A DNA stretch of 64,000 nt from Variovorax saccharolyticus (GCF_030316765.1 NZ_JASZYT010000004.1:372001-436000); one strand, 5' to 3'. Counted from the first letter of the stretch, positions 26,756-35,002 are shown. Made by a program: numbers and translations. The notes: generated by a model not told the origin, from the sequence alone.

Positions 26756-27391
26756 ATGTTCGAAGAGTCAAGCGTCGGCAATTCCGACGACCTGCGGGCC
26801 GAGTTTGCGCGGCTGGGCGAGACGCGTACCTGGGAGCCGGGGGCCGCGGTGGTGACCGAGGGCGAGGTGGCCGACTGCATGTATCTCATCCACGAGGGCG
26901 AGTTGCGCGCCTTCGTGGTCGGGGAGGGCGGACGCGTGGTGGAACTCAACACGCTGCACCCCGGCGAGCTCTTCGGCGAGCTGATGCTCAGCGGCGAAGT
27001 GCGCACGGCCACGGTGCAGGTCATCACGCGGGCGCGGCTGACGCGCGTGACCCGCGAGCAAGCCGAGCGCGCGCTGGCGCAGCGCCCCGAGCTTGCGTTC
27101 CAGTTGATCCAGCGCCTGGTTCAACGTGTGCGCACACTCACGCGCACGGTCGGCCGCCTGGCCTCCGTGGACGTCTACGGACGGCTGGTGGGCCTCTTCG
27201 ATGCCCTCGCGGTCGACGACAGGGGCCTGCGCGTGGTGCCCGGCCCATTGAGCCAGCAGCGCATCGCCGAGCGCGTTGGCGCCTCGAAGGCCATGGTCAA
27301 CCGGCTGCTGACCGACCTGGCCAAGGGTGGCTACATCGAGGTTTCGCGCGAGCGCATCGTGCTGCTCAGGAAGTTGCCGCCGAAGTGGTGA
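26756..27391 (+). CDS. Crp/Fnr-family transcriptional regulator
   Basis: A 211-aa protein. The cyclic-nucleotide-binding beta-barrel (about 20-130) has the phosphate-binding-cassette pattern FGELMLSGEVRTATV with Glu75 and Arg83-Thr84, as in cAMP binders. The Crp-type helix-turn-helix is near 165-195 (SQQRIAERVGASKAMVNRLLTDLAKGGYI). No N-terminal cysteine cluster is present, so it is not an FNR-type iron-sulfur sensor. GAGGAG precedes the ATG by 5 bases. Because it diverges from the lipoxygenase and lies 6 kb from a nucleotide cyclase, it probably controls the lipoxygenase in response to a cyclic nucleotide (inference). Confidence 0.93.
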   Translation: MFEESSVGNSDDLRAEFARLGETRTWEPGAAVVTEGEVADCMYLIHEGELRAFVVGEGGRVVELNTLHPGELFGELMLSGEVRTATVQVITRARLTRVTREQAERALAQRPELAFQLIQRLVQRVRTLTRTVGRLASVDVYGRLVGLFDALAVDDRGLRVVPGPLSQQRIAERVGASKAMVNRLLTDLAKGGYIEVSRERIVLLRKLPPKW

Positions 27392-27452
27392 GCGGCTTGG
27401 GGATGGTCCGGAGGAACCCCTATCGACGAGTTCCGCCGCCTTGGTCTATCCT

Positions 27453-27463
27453 TGGTCTTACCA
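27453..27463. promoter_or_regulatory. FadR-family GntR operator candidate TGGTCTTACCA
   Basis: TGGT-CTT-ACCA is a perfect inverted repeat fitting the FadR-subfamily consensus TNGTNNNACNA. The CCTTGGTCT half is tandemly repeated 11 bp upstream (27439-27447 and 27450-27458), and a second overlapping palindrome CTTACC-AC-GGTAAG occupies 27457-27470. It lies 15 bases before the first gene of an operon that encodes a FadR-family regulator, so autoregulation is likely. Confidence 0.65.
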
Positions 27464-27478
27464 CGGTAAGGCAGCAAT

Positions 27479-28009
27479 ATGTCCAGAGACGAATCACGCT
27501 CACCGCATGCGCACGAGGTTCCGCGCTGGCCGGCAATCGGCCTGGCGAACGACCACGCCGGTTTCCTCCTGAAGGCGTTTGTCTCGGATGTTCTTTCGCA
27601 GCATTGCGATCAAGTCATCGATGTCGGCGCGATGTCGGAATCGCCAGTCGATTTTCCGGATGTCACGCGGAACGCCATTTCCCTCATCCAGGAGGGCAAG
27701 GTCAAACGGGTGATCCTCGTCTGCGGCACGGGCGCAGGCGCGTGCATCGCTGCCAACAAGATCCCCGGCATTCGTGCGGCGGTCTGCCACGACACTTTCG
27801 TGGCTCGCCAGGCGGTCGAACACGACGACGTCAATGTGTTGTGCATCGGTGCCTGGATCATCGGGCCGCAGGTGGCTCGCGACGTGATCGAGACCTTCCT
27901 GGCCTCCGAGTTCAGCACCGAAGAGCACTTCCGCCGCCGCGTCGACAAGCTCGGCGAACTGGAGCGCGAAGCGGCACGGGCGTTGGTCGAAGGCCGGCGT
28001 TTCCCCTGA
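27479..28009 (+). CDS. rpiB: RpiB/LacAB-type sugar-phosphate isomerase
   Basis: A 176-aa protein of the RpiB/LacAB family, which interconverts aldose and ketose phosphates (ribose-5-P and ribulose-5-P in the archetype). Signatures are GLANDHAGFLLK near residue 21 and the active-site CGTGAGACIAANKIPGIRAA with Cys82. There is a ~20-residue N-terminal extension relative to Escherichia coli RpiB and a ~20-residue tail. It is the first gene of a rightward operon with a PfkB kinase, so it may isomerise the phosphorylated product of that kinase rather than ribose-5-P itself. Confidence 0.88.
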   Translation: MSRDESRSPHAHEVPRWPAIGLANDHAGFLLKAFVSDVLSQHCDQVIDVGAMSESPVDFPDVTRNAISLIQEGKVKRVILVCGTGAGACIAANKIPGIRAAVCHDTFVARQAVEHDDVNVLCIGAWIIGPQVARDVIETFLASEFSTEEHFRRRVDKLGELEREAARALVEGRRFP

Positions 28010-28021
28010 ACGGATCGCGCG

Positions 28022-28795
28022 ATGAACAAGCCGATCAAGATCGTCCAGCAGTCCGACGGCAGTGAAGACGGCTATGACCGCGTGGTGTCGTTCCTGCGCG
28101 AGCAACTGGTGACCGGTCAACTGAAGACCGGCGATCGGCTCCTGCCGGAACGCGACCTCGCGAGCGCGCTCGGAGTGAGCCGGCCGGTCATCCGGGAAGC
28201 GTTGCGTGCGCTGGCAACGCTGGGCGCGCTGGAGATCAGGCGCGGCTTCGGCACTGTGGTGCGCGAACCGAACTTCACGGCACTCTCCGACTACTTCGGC
28301 CTCGTCCTGGCCCAGCAAGCGGGAGCCGTGGACGACGTGATGCAGGCGCGCATCGCGATCGAGCGGCAGGCGATCCGCCTGGCGTGTTCACGCGCCCTCG
28401 CGCAGGACCTGGACAAACTCGCGCAAGCCGTGCAGGCCATCAAGGAGACCATCGGCGATCCGGTCAAGGGCGGCGCGGCGGACTTCTACTTCCACACGAT
28501 GATCGTGGACGCGGCGCACTCGCCGGCACTCTCCAGCGTGTACGCGGCCGTCGCCAAGCTGCTGCAGCAATCGCATACGGAACGCAGGCGGGTCATTGCC
28601 AGCGTGCCAGGCGTCGACGCGTATCTCGTCGACCATCACGAGGCCATCATGCTGGCGATCCGGCGCAAGAACGCGTCCGAAGCAGATGCACTGCTCGCCG
28701 AGCACTTCGAGATCGGCGCGAACCTGCGCGAGAACGCTGCCGACGTGGGCGCGCAGCGGCGCAGCAAGCCACCCGTCACCCAACGGGTGCCCTGA
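28022..28795 (+). CDS. FadR-subfamily GntR transcriptional regulator
   Basis: A 257-aa regulator. A winged HTH at about residues 20-85 (LLPERDLASALGVSRPVIREALRALATLGALEIRRGFGTVV) precedes an FCD effector domain (about 100-235) with the metal/ligand-type His pairs (DFYFHTMIVDAAHSP, LVDHHEAIMLAI). It starts 13 bases after rpiB and is followed directly by the kinase gene, so it is embedded in the operon it probably represses via the TGGTCTTACCA site at 27453. Confidence 0.93.
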   Translation: MNKPIKIVQQSDGSEDGYDRVVSFLREQLVTGQLKTGDRLLPERDLASALGVSRPVIREALRALATLGALEIRRGFGTVVREPNFTALSDYFGLVLAQQAGAVDDVMQARIAIERQAIRLACSRALAQDLDKLAQAVQAIKETIGDPVKGGAADFYFHTMIVDAAHSPALSSVYAAVAKLLQQSHTERRRVIASVPGVDAYLVDHHEAIMLAIRRKNASEADALLAEHFEIGANLRENAADVGAQRRSKPPVTQRVP

Positions 28796-29683
28796 GTGGC
28801 CGCTTCCATCGTCGTCTTCGGCAGCCTGAACATGGACCTGATGGTCCGCGTGGCGCGTGCACCACGGGCCGGCGAGACGTTGCGGGGGCTCGGTTTCCTC
28901 ACGAATCCGGGTGGCAAAGGCGCAAACCAGGCGGTGGCTTGCGCCCGGCAAGGCGCCAAGGTGGCGATGGTGGGATGCGTCGGCGACGACGACTTCGGCG
29001 AGGTCTTGCGCCATGCGCTCGCTTCGGACGGGGTCGATGTCACCAACGTCCGCTCGGTCACAGGCAGCACCGGCGTGGCGGTCGTGATGGTCGACGCCGA
29101 GGGCGAGAACCGGATCACGCTGGTACCCGGCGCCAACGAGTTGCTGAAGGCAGGCGCCGAGGCACTTGCGGGCCAGTTCCTGCTTCTGCAGTGCGAAGTC
29201 CCGATGGCCGAGGTCGTGGTGGCCGCCCGGTGCATGCATGCACAGGGAGCGGTCGTGGTGATGAACCCGGCGCCCGTCTGCCAGCTGCCCGACGAACTCT
29301 GGTCGCTGGTCGACATCATCGTCATGAACGAGATCGAGGCCGGCGAGCTCGCCGACCTGCCCGTGACCGATCCGGCGAATGCTGCAATCGCCGCGTTGTC
29401 GATCCGAAAGCGAGGACCTTCAACGGCGATCGTGACGCTGGGCAGTCAGGGCGTGGTGCTCGCCGACGACGACGGCTGCCGCCACTTCCCCGCGATGGAA
29501 GTTCAGGTGGTCGACACCACGGCAGCCGGTGACACGTTCATCGGCGCGATGTGTGCTGCGCGCGCCGCGGGGGCGTCCATTGACGCTGCCGTCATGCGTG
29601 GCATTCAGGCGGCAACGATCTGCGTCACGCGGTCCGGCGCGCAGGCGTCCATTCCCTATCTCCACGAACTGGTCGAGCCGTGA
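28796..29683 (+). CDS. PfkB-family (ribokinase-like) sugar kinase
   Basis: A 295-aa carbohydrate kinase beginning at the GTG directly after the regulator's stop codon. PfkB signature 1 is NPGGKGANQAVACARQG (about residue 37) and signature 2 is DTTAAGDTFIGAMCAARAAG (about 240), with the catalytic Asp in the GD of the latter. The closest named relatives are ribokinases. It presumably phosphorylates the sugar or nucleoside-like compound delivered by the downstream ABC importer or released by the amidohydrolase. The stop overlaps the next gene's GTG. Confidence 0.92.
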   Translation: MAASIVVFGSLNMDLMVRVARAPRAGETLRGLGFLTNPGGKGANQAVACARQGAKVAMVGCVGDDDFGEVLRHALASDGVDVTNVRSVTGSTGVAVVMVDAEGENRITLVPGANELLKAGAEALAGQFLLLQCEVPMAEVVVAARCMHAQGAVVVMNPAPVCQLPDELWSLVDIIVMNEIEAGELADLPVTDPANAAIAALSIRKRGPSTAIVTLGSQGVVLADDDGCRHFPAMEVQVVDTTAAGDTFIGAMCAARAAGASIDAAVMRGIQAATICVTRSGAQASIPYLHELVEP

Positions 29684-30363
29684 CCTACAAGTTCGACTTC
29701 ACCAGCGTCCTGGCGCAATGGCCGCTGTTCGTCCACGGCGCGTGGCTCACGATCAAGCTGTCGGTGGCCGCGACACTGCTGGGCCTGCTCATCGGCACGC
29801 TGTGCGCCATCGGCCGTGGCAGCCCCAACCGCTTCGTGGCGCGCGCGTGCGCGATCTACGTCGAGGCGATACGCAACACGCCGCTGCTGGTGCAGATCTT
29901 CCTCGTGTACTTCGGCCTGGCGAGCATTGGCCTGAAGGTGCCGGCCTTCTTCGCCGCGGTGCTGGCGATGGTCATCAACATCGGTGCCTACACCGCCGAG
30001 ATCATGCGCGCGGGCATCGAGTCGATCCACAAGAGCCAGGTCGAGGCTGCCGAGTGCCTCGCGCTTTCGCGTGCACAGGTCTACTGGCACGTGATCCTGC
30101 GTCCGGCGATGGAGCGCGTCTATCCCGCACTCACCAGCCAGTTCGTGCTTCTGATGCTGGCAACCTCCATCACGTCGCAGATCTCGGCGGAAGAGCTGAC
30201 GGCCATCGCGAACCGGGTGCAGTCCGATACTTTCCGGTCGTTCGAAACGTACGCCGTGGTCGCGGTGTTCTACCTCGTGCTGTCGCTGCTGATGCGCGGT
30301 GCGTTCTGGGCCGCCGGGCAGGCGCTTTTCACCCGCCGCCGCAAGCTGGGAACGCCACTGTGA
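29680..30363 (+). CDS. Polar amino-acid-type ABC transporter permease
   Basis: A 227-aa inner-membrane protein of the HisM/GlnP family with about five hydrophobic helices and the EAA loop (EAAECLALSRAQVYWHVILRPA) that contacts the ATPase. It starts at GTG 29680 (GTGA overlap with the kinase stop). It pairs with the next gene to form a heterodimeric channel. Confidence 0.93.
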   Translation: MTYKFDFTSVLAQWPLFVHGAWLTIKLSVAATLLGLLIGTLCAIGRGSPNRFVARACAIYVEAIRNTPLLVQIFLVYFGLASIGLKVPAFFAAVLAMVINIGAYTAEIMRAGIESIHKSQVEAAECLALSRAQVYWHVILRPAMERVYPALTSQFVLLMLATSITSQISAEELTAIANRVQSDTFRSFETYAVVAVFYLVLSLLMRGAFWAAGQALFTRRRKLGTPL

Positions 30364-31031
30364 ACAGCGCCTTCAACGCCAATCACCTGGTGTTCCTGCT
30401 GCAAGGCGCGAAATGGACCCTGGTGCTTTCGCTGATCGCCTTCGTCGGTGGCGGATTGCTCGGTTTCATCGTGGCCCTGTGCCGCATCTCGCCGATCCGC
30501 CCGGTGCGCTGGCTCTCGATGGCCTACGTGCAACTGGTCCAAGGCACGCCGCTTCTGATCCTGATGTTCCTCGCCTACTTCGGCCTGAGCATCATCGGCC
30601 TGAGCCTGCCCCCGTTGGTGGCGGCCGGAATCTCCATGACGATCTACGTCAGCGCGTACATCGGCGAGATCTGGCGCGGCTGCATCCAGGCCGTTCCCCG
30701 CACGCAGTGGGAGGCCGCCGAGTGTCTTGCGCTTTCAAGGGTGCAGCGCATGGGCCTGGTGGTCCTGCCGCAGGCCTTGCGCATTGCAACGCCTCCCACG
30801 GTGGGCTTCATGGTGCAGATCGTCAAGAACACATCCCTGGCCTCGGTGGTCGGCTTCGTCGAACTGGCCCGCGCCGGACAAGTGGTCAACAACTCGCTCT
30901 TCGAACCGTTCGTGGTCTACATGCTCGTTGCCGGTCTTTACTTCATGCTTTGTTTCCCATTGTCGTGGTGGAGCCGGCAGCTCGAACGTCGCCTGCTGGT
31001 CGCCCATCGCGTGGAGGTTGCCCCGGCATGA
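30360..31031 (+). CDS. Polar amino-acid-type ABC transporter permease
   Basis: A 223-aa second permease subunit with QGTPLLILMFLAYFGLS and the EAA loop EAAECLALSRVQRMGLVVLPQA. It starts at GTG 30360 overlapping the first permease's stop (GTGA), and its own stop overlaps the ATPase start (ATGA), so all three membrane/ATPase subunits are translationally coupled. Confidence 0.93.
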   Translation: MNSAFNANHLVFLLQGAKWTLVLSLIAFVGGGLLGFIVALCRISPIRPVRWLSMAYVQLVQGTPLLILMFLAYFGLSIIGLSLPPLVAAGISMTIYVSAYIGEIWRGCIQAVPRTQWEAAECLALSRVQRMGLVVLPQALRIATPPTVGFMVQIVKNTSLASVVGFVELARAGQVVNNSLFEPFVVYMLVAGLYFMLCFPLSWWSRQLERRLLVAHRVEVAPA

Positions 31032-31753
31032 GCATCATCCTGCTCGAGAACGTCCACAAGAGCTTCGGCGCCCTGAAGGTGCTGGATGGCGTCAGCTTCA
31101 GTGTGAACAAGGGCGAGGTGTTCGCCATCATCGGACGCAGCGGCTCGGGCAAGAGCACGGCGTTGCGCTGCATCGACCGGCTCGAGCGCATCGATCAGGG
31201 CCGCATCCAGGTGGCCGGGCACGAGGTGAGCGATCCCAAGCTCGACCTGCGCCAGCTGCGCCGCGATGTGGGCATCGTCTTCCAGAGCTACAACCTGTTC
31301 CCGCACTTGACGGCGGCGGAGAACATCGCGCTGGCGCCGCGCCACAGCAAAGGCAAGACACGCGACGAAGCGAAGGAACTGACCGAGCGCGTGCTGCGCC
31401 AAGTCGGCCTGTCCGACAAGGCGAAGAGCTACCCGGAGCAGCTTTCCGGCGGGCAGCAGCAGCGTGTGGCCATCGCACGATCGCTCGCGATGGAGCCCCA
31501 GGTGATGCTGTTCGACGAAGTGACGTCGGCGCTGGACCCGCAACTCACGGGCGAGGTCCTCAAGGTGATGGCCGATCTCGCGGCCGGAGGGATGACCATG
31601 GTTCTGGTCACCCACGAAATGGCCTTCGCTCGCAACGTCGCCGACACGACCCTGTTCATGCACCAGGGCCGCGTCTGGGAGCAAGGCGGCCGCGAGATGT
31701 TCGACCGGCCGCAGACACGGGAACTGCAGGAGTTCCTCGGGACCGGCCTTTGA
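31028..31753 (+). CDS. Polar amino-acid-type ABC transporter ATPase
   Basis: A 241-aa ATPase of the GlnQ/HisP family. Walker A GRSGSGKST (about residue 35), Q-loop VFQSYNLFPH, signature LSGGQQQRVAIARSL, Walker B VMLFDEVTSALDP and switch His in VTHEM are all intact. It energises the two permeases encoded immediately upstream. Confidence 0.95.
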   Translation: MSIILLENVHKSFGALKVLDGVSFSVNKGEVFAIIGRSGSGKSTALRCIDRLERIDQGRIQVAGHEVSDPKLDLRQLRRDVGIVFQSYNLFPHLTAAENIALAPRHSKGKTRDEAKELTERVLRQVGLSDKAKSYPEQLSGGQQQRVAIARSLAMEPQVMLFDEVTSALDPQLTGEVLKVMADLAAGGMTMVLVTHEMAFARNVADTTLFMHQGRVWEQGGREMFDRPQTRELQEFLGTGL

Positions 31754-31784
31754 GAGTTCTTCCCCCACAACTACAGGAGACACC

Positions 31785-32585
31785 ATGACCCTCAAGCACC
31801 TGATCCGCCGCGCACTGATGCTGGCTGCCTTGTCCGCGGTCGCCTTTGGCGCACAAGCGGATACGCTCGACAAGATCCGTGCGGACAAGAAGATCCGTGT
31901 GTCGATCGACCTGGCGGTGCCGCCTTCGGGCATGACCGATGCGAACATGAAGCCGACCGGCTCCGACTACGACGTGGCCGTGCTGCTGGCGAAGGACCTC
32001 GGCGTCGCCCTCGAAGTGGTGCCGACCGTTGGCGCCACGCGCATCCCCAACCTGCAGACCGGCAAGGCGGACATCATCATTTCCACGCTGGCCTGGACGC
32101 CCGAGCGCGCCAAGGTGATCGACTACTCGATCCCGTACGCACCGCAGATCTCGCTGGTGGGCGGGATCAAGAGCGCCAACGTGAAAAGCATGGCCGACCT
32201 GGCCGGCAAGAGCGTTGCCGTCAACCGCAGCACGACCCAGGACACCGACCTCACCCAGAATGCCAAAGGTGCGACGGTTGTTCGCTATGACGACGATGCC
32301 GGCGTGATCACCGCCGTGGTGACGGGCCAGGCCGACCTCGTGGGGACGTCGAACGCGCTCTTCCAGACCATGAAGGAGAAGGCACCCAACCGGCAACTCG
32401 AGCAGAAGTTCGTGCTGCGCGTCAATGACCTGGGCATCGGCGTGCGCAAGGAAGATGCACAGCTTCTGGCGTGGGTAAACAACTGGGTCAAGGCGAACCA
32501 CGCCAACGGCAAGCTCAACGAGATCTTCAAGAAGTACCACGGCGCCGAGATCCCGACGGACGTCGTGGAGAAATGGGTCAAGTAA
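31785..32585 (+). CDS. ABC transporter extracellular solute-binding protein
   Basis: A 266-aa SBP_bac_3-type periplasmic protein. The signal peptide (about residues 1-25, ending FGAQA) is followed by DKIRADKKIRVSIDLAVPPSG and GSDYDVAVLLAKDLGV, typical of polar amino-acid binding proteins. CAGGAGACACC precedes the ATG. Its association with a sugar kinase and isomerase makes an amino-sugar, opine or other N-containing ligand worth considering; the ligand is not determinable from sequence. Confidence 0.93.
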   Translation: MTLKHLIRRALMLAALSAVAFGAQADTLDKIRADKKIRVSIDLAVPPSGMTDANMKPTGSDYDVAVLLAKDLGVALEVVPTVGATRIPNLQTGKADIIISTLAWTPERAKVIDYSIPYAPQISLVGGIKSANVKSMADLAGKSVAVNRSTTQDTDLTQNAKGATVVRYDDDAGVITAVVTGQADLVGTSNALFQTMKEKAPNRQLEQKFVLRVNDLGIGVRKEDAQLLAWVNNWVKANHANGKLNEIFKKYHGAEIPTDVVEKWVK

Positions 32586-32607
32586 AGCGCGAAAGGGGTG
32601 ATGGCCG

Positions 32608-33507
32608 ATGCTGTCCCTGATCGACACCCATCACCACTTTCTCGACCCGCAGGCGCATCGCTACCCATGGCTGAACGACCCCGGGCAGCCGCACCATCGG
32701 TACGGTGACCACTCCAGGCTCAATCGGCCTTACCTGCCGGCGGACTACGCGCGCGACACGGCGGGCGTGAACCTGCTCGGCAGCGTCCATGTTGAAGCCG
32801 AGTGGGACCCGCGCGATCCGATGGGCGAAATGCGCTTCATCGGGTCTCTGCGCGAGCGATGCGGACTGCCTTCCGTTGCGATCGGGCAAGCCTGGCTGGA
32901 TCGGCCTGACGCGGCCGGAACGCTGGAGCAGCTGGCTGTCTTCGACTTCGTGCGAGGTGTGCGCCAGAAGCCTCGCGCCAATGCGGCGCCCGGCGGTGCG
33001 CCGGGCGGCATGACGGATGCCGCCTGGCTGCAGGGCTATGCGCGATTGGGACCGCTCGGGCTGCACTACGAGTTGCAGACTCCCTGGTGGCACTTGCAGG
33101 AGGCGGCGCGTGTCGCCGCCGACTTCCCGGGCACGCGCATCGTCATCAACCATGCGGGCATGCCCTCCGATCGCAGTGAAGAAGGCCTTCGCTCCTGGCG
33201 CTCTGCACTGGCCGCCATGGCTGCACATCCGAATGTCGCCATCAAGATCAGCGGCATCGGCGAAGCCGGAGGCCAATGGCGTTTGGACGCGAACCGGCGC
33301 GTCGTGCTGGATGTGATCGAGATCTTCGGCGTCGATCGCTGCATGTTCGGAAGCAACTACCCCGTGGACAGCCTGTGTGCATCGTTCCAGGACATCTTCG
33401 ACGGCTTCGCGTCATGCGTCCGAGATTTCAGCGCCGAGGAGCAGGCCAAGCTCTTCGTGGAGAACGCACGCCGCATTTATCGCATCGGGGTGGGTCGTCG
33501 GTCGTAG
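32608..33507 (+). CDS. Amidohydrolase-family metal-dependent hydrolase
   Basis: A 299-aa TIM-barrel hydrolase of the amidohydrolase-2 type. The metal-binding HxH is in DTHHHFLDPQAHRYPWL, with His in VINHAGMPSD and the late Asp/Asn region FGSNYPVDSLCASF. This family includes lactonases acting on sugar lactones and dicarboxylic lactones. As last gene of the operon it may open or hydrolyse an imported lactone or amide. AAAGGGG lies upstream of the ATG. Confidence 0.9.
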   Translation: MLSLIDTHHHFLDPQAHRYPWLNDPGQPHHRYGDHSRLNRPYLPADYARDTAGVNLLGSVHVEAEWDPRDPMGEMRFIGSLRERCGLPSVAIGQAWLDRPDAAGTLEQLAVFDFVRGVRQKPRANAAPGGAPGGMTDAAWLQGYARLGPLGLHYELQTPWWHLQEAARVAADFPGTRIVINHAGMPSDRSEEGLRSWRSALAAMAAHPNVAIKISGIGEAGGQWRLDANRRVVLDVIEIFGVDRCMFGSNYPVDSLCASFQDIFDGFASCVRDFSAEEQAKLFVENARRIYRIGVGRRS

Positions 33508-33510
33508 ACA

Positions 33511-33528
33511 GCCTGGCACGTGCCAGGC
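33511..33528. repeat. Perfect 18-bp palindrome between convergent genes
   Basis: GCCTGGCAC directly abutting GTGCCAGGC, four bases after the amidohydrolase stop and 19 before the stop of the convergent reductase gene. It could act as a bidirectional terminator stem or a binding site; no T-run follows on either side. Confidence 0.55.
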
Positions 33529-33547
33529 GAAGTGACCCACCTCCGAG

Positions 33548-34105
33548 TCAGGGCGCGCGCCGGTAGTGCATGGCGACCGCGCCGCTGCGCAGCGCCGTCG
33601 CAGAGATCAACGCGAGCCGTCGCGTGCTGGACAGCCCGCTCTCGTACAGGGTCGGGCCGTGGCCGGCGATCCTGGGGTGGACGAGCACCTTGTACTCGTC
33701 GATCAGGTCCAGCCGGTCCAGCGCGGTCGCGAGCTTGCCACTGCCGAGGAGCACGCCGTCCGGGGTCGCGTCCTTGAGCTTCTGTACGCCCGTGCGCAGG
33801 TCGCCGGCGATGTGGTGGCTGTGGGTCCACGGGAAGTCCTGTCGCGTCGAGGACACCACGTACTTCGGCTTGGCCTCCAGCTTGACTGCCCACTCGCGCA
33901 TCGCCGGCGGTGCCTCGGCGTCGCCGCGGGCGACCGCTGGCCAGTAGCTCTCCATCATCTCGTAGGTGACGCGGCCCCACAGCATCGCCCCGCCCTCGTC
34001 CATGAGGCGGGTGAAGAAGGCGTGCGTCTCGTCGTCGGCGATTCCTTCCTGGTGGTCGACGCAGCCGTCCAGGGTGACGTTGATGCTGAAGGTCAAGAGA
34101 CCCAT
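33548..34105 (-). CDS. Dihydrofolate-reductase/RibD C-terminal-like protein
   Basis: A 185-aa RibD_C-fold protein: N-terminal strand MGLLTFSINVTLDGCVDH, MLWGRVTYEMMESYWP, VSSTRQDFPW, VLLGSGKLATAL and the terminal VLVHPRIAGHGPTLYE. Stand-alone members are NADPH-binding reductases of undefined substrate, frequent as accessory genes. Convergent with the amidohydrolase gene and apparently monocistronic. Confidence 0.88.
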   Translation of the reverse strand: MGLLTFSINVTLDGCVDHQEGIADDETHAFFTRLMDEGGAMLWGRVTYEMMESYWPAVARGDAEAPPAMREWAVKLEAKPKYVVSSTRQDFPWTHSHHIAGDLRTGVQKLKDATPDGVLLGSGKLATALDRLDLIDEYKVLVHPRIAGHGPTLYESGLSSTRRLALISATALRSGAVAMHYRRAP

Positions 34106-34136
34106 GGTGTCCTCCGATCAAAGATATTCATGTTCG

Positions 34137-34162
34137 ACGAGCGCCCGCCCCGGGCGCCTCGT
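34137..34162 (-). terminator. GC-rich hairpin downstream of YbgF-like gene
   Basis: ACGAGCGCCC pairs with GGGCGcCTCGT (one bulged C) around a GCCCC loop, between the end of the leftward YbgF-like gene and the reductase start. It lacks a clear T-run, so termination efficiency is uncertain. Confidence 0.4.
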
Positions 34163-34189
34163 TCGCCCTTGGCTCTTCTCATACCCGGC

Positions 34190-35002
34190 TCATTGGAGAT
34201 TGGCAAGGCGCTCCTCGGCCACGTCAGCGGCTTCGGATTCTGGATACGCCTCCACGACGTCTTGAAACGTCCGGCGGGCCGCTTTGACATTCATGAGTTC
34301 TACTTGGCAATCGGCCACAGACAACAGCGCGTCGGGTGCGCGCAGATGGCTGGGCTCGGCCGTCACCAACGCCCGGAAACTGACTTCAGCCTCCAGGTAG
34401 TTTTGCTGGGCGTACTGGACGCTGCCCAGCCAGAACAGTGCAGAAGGCTTGTATCTGCTTTGCGGGTAATGCTTGAGAAAAGCCACAAGACCATCTTGTG
34501 CTTGGGCAATGTCGCCTTCGCGAAGGGTGGCAATCGCCGCTTCAAATTCATGCTTCTCGGCCGGCCCGACGACAAACCGCTGGCCATCCACCAAGACCAT
34601 GGTCGACGCAACATTGCGCTCGCCAGCACTCCGTTCCGTGCCCGTCTGGCTTCGCTGCATATCGGCCATGCCATGGGTCAGCCCCTCGTTCTGTCCGCGC
34701 ACGATCGCCACTTCGTTGCGCAACGCCTCCATCTGGTTGGAAAGATCGAGCATGCTGCGACGAAGCTGGACATTGTCCTCATTGGATTTTTTCAGGTCGT
34801 CTGCGACGCGCTGCTGGGAACTGGAGACCCTGTGTCGCAACTCGATGGCGCTCACGGCCGAAAGGGCATACAGGCCATGCCCCACGGTGCAGCCCATCGA
34901 GCACGCCACACCCGCGCCCATCAATGCAGCACCTGCCCGACGGCGAAAGTCGCCGCCAAGAAAAGCCCGGAAAAACACCCCCAAGACAGTCAGCGGGGCC
35001 AT
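34190..35002 (-). CDS. YbgF/CpoB-like coiled-coil and TPR protein
   Basis: A 270-aa protein. It has an N-terminal hydrophobic segment with two Cys (about residues 20-50), a coiled coil at about 55-120 (RRSMLDLSNQMEALRNEVAIVRGQNE) and a C-terminal TPR domain from about 150. That domain includes FLKHYPQSRYKPSALFWLGSVQYAQQNYLEAEVSF and a final EAYPESEAADVAEERLANLQ. This is the CpoB/YbgF layout, in which the protein coordinates Tol-Pal and peptidoglycan synthesis. No tolQRAB or pal genes are near, so it is an orphan paralogue. A GGGGGAT stretch precedes the ATG. Confidence 0.8.
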   Translation of the reverse strand: MAPLTVLGVFFRAFLGGDFRRRAGAALMGAGVACSMGCTVGHGLYALSAVSAIELRHRVSSSQQRVADDLKKSNEDNVQLRRSMLDLSNQMEALRNEVAIVRGQNEGLTHGMADMQRSQTGTERSAGERNVASTMVLVDGQRFVVGPAEKHEFEAAIATLREGDIAQAQDGLVAFLKHYPQSRYKPSALFWLGSVQYAQQNYLEAEVSFRALVTAEPSHLRAPDALLSVADCQVELMNVKAARRTFQDVVEAYPESEAADVAEERLANLQ

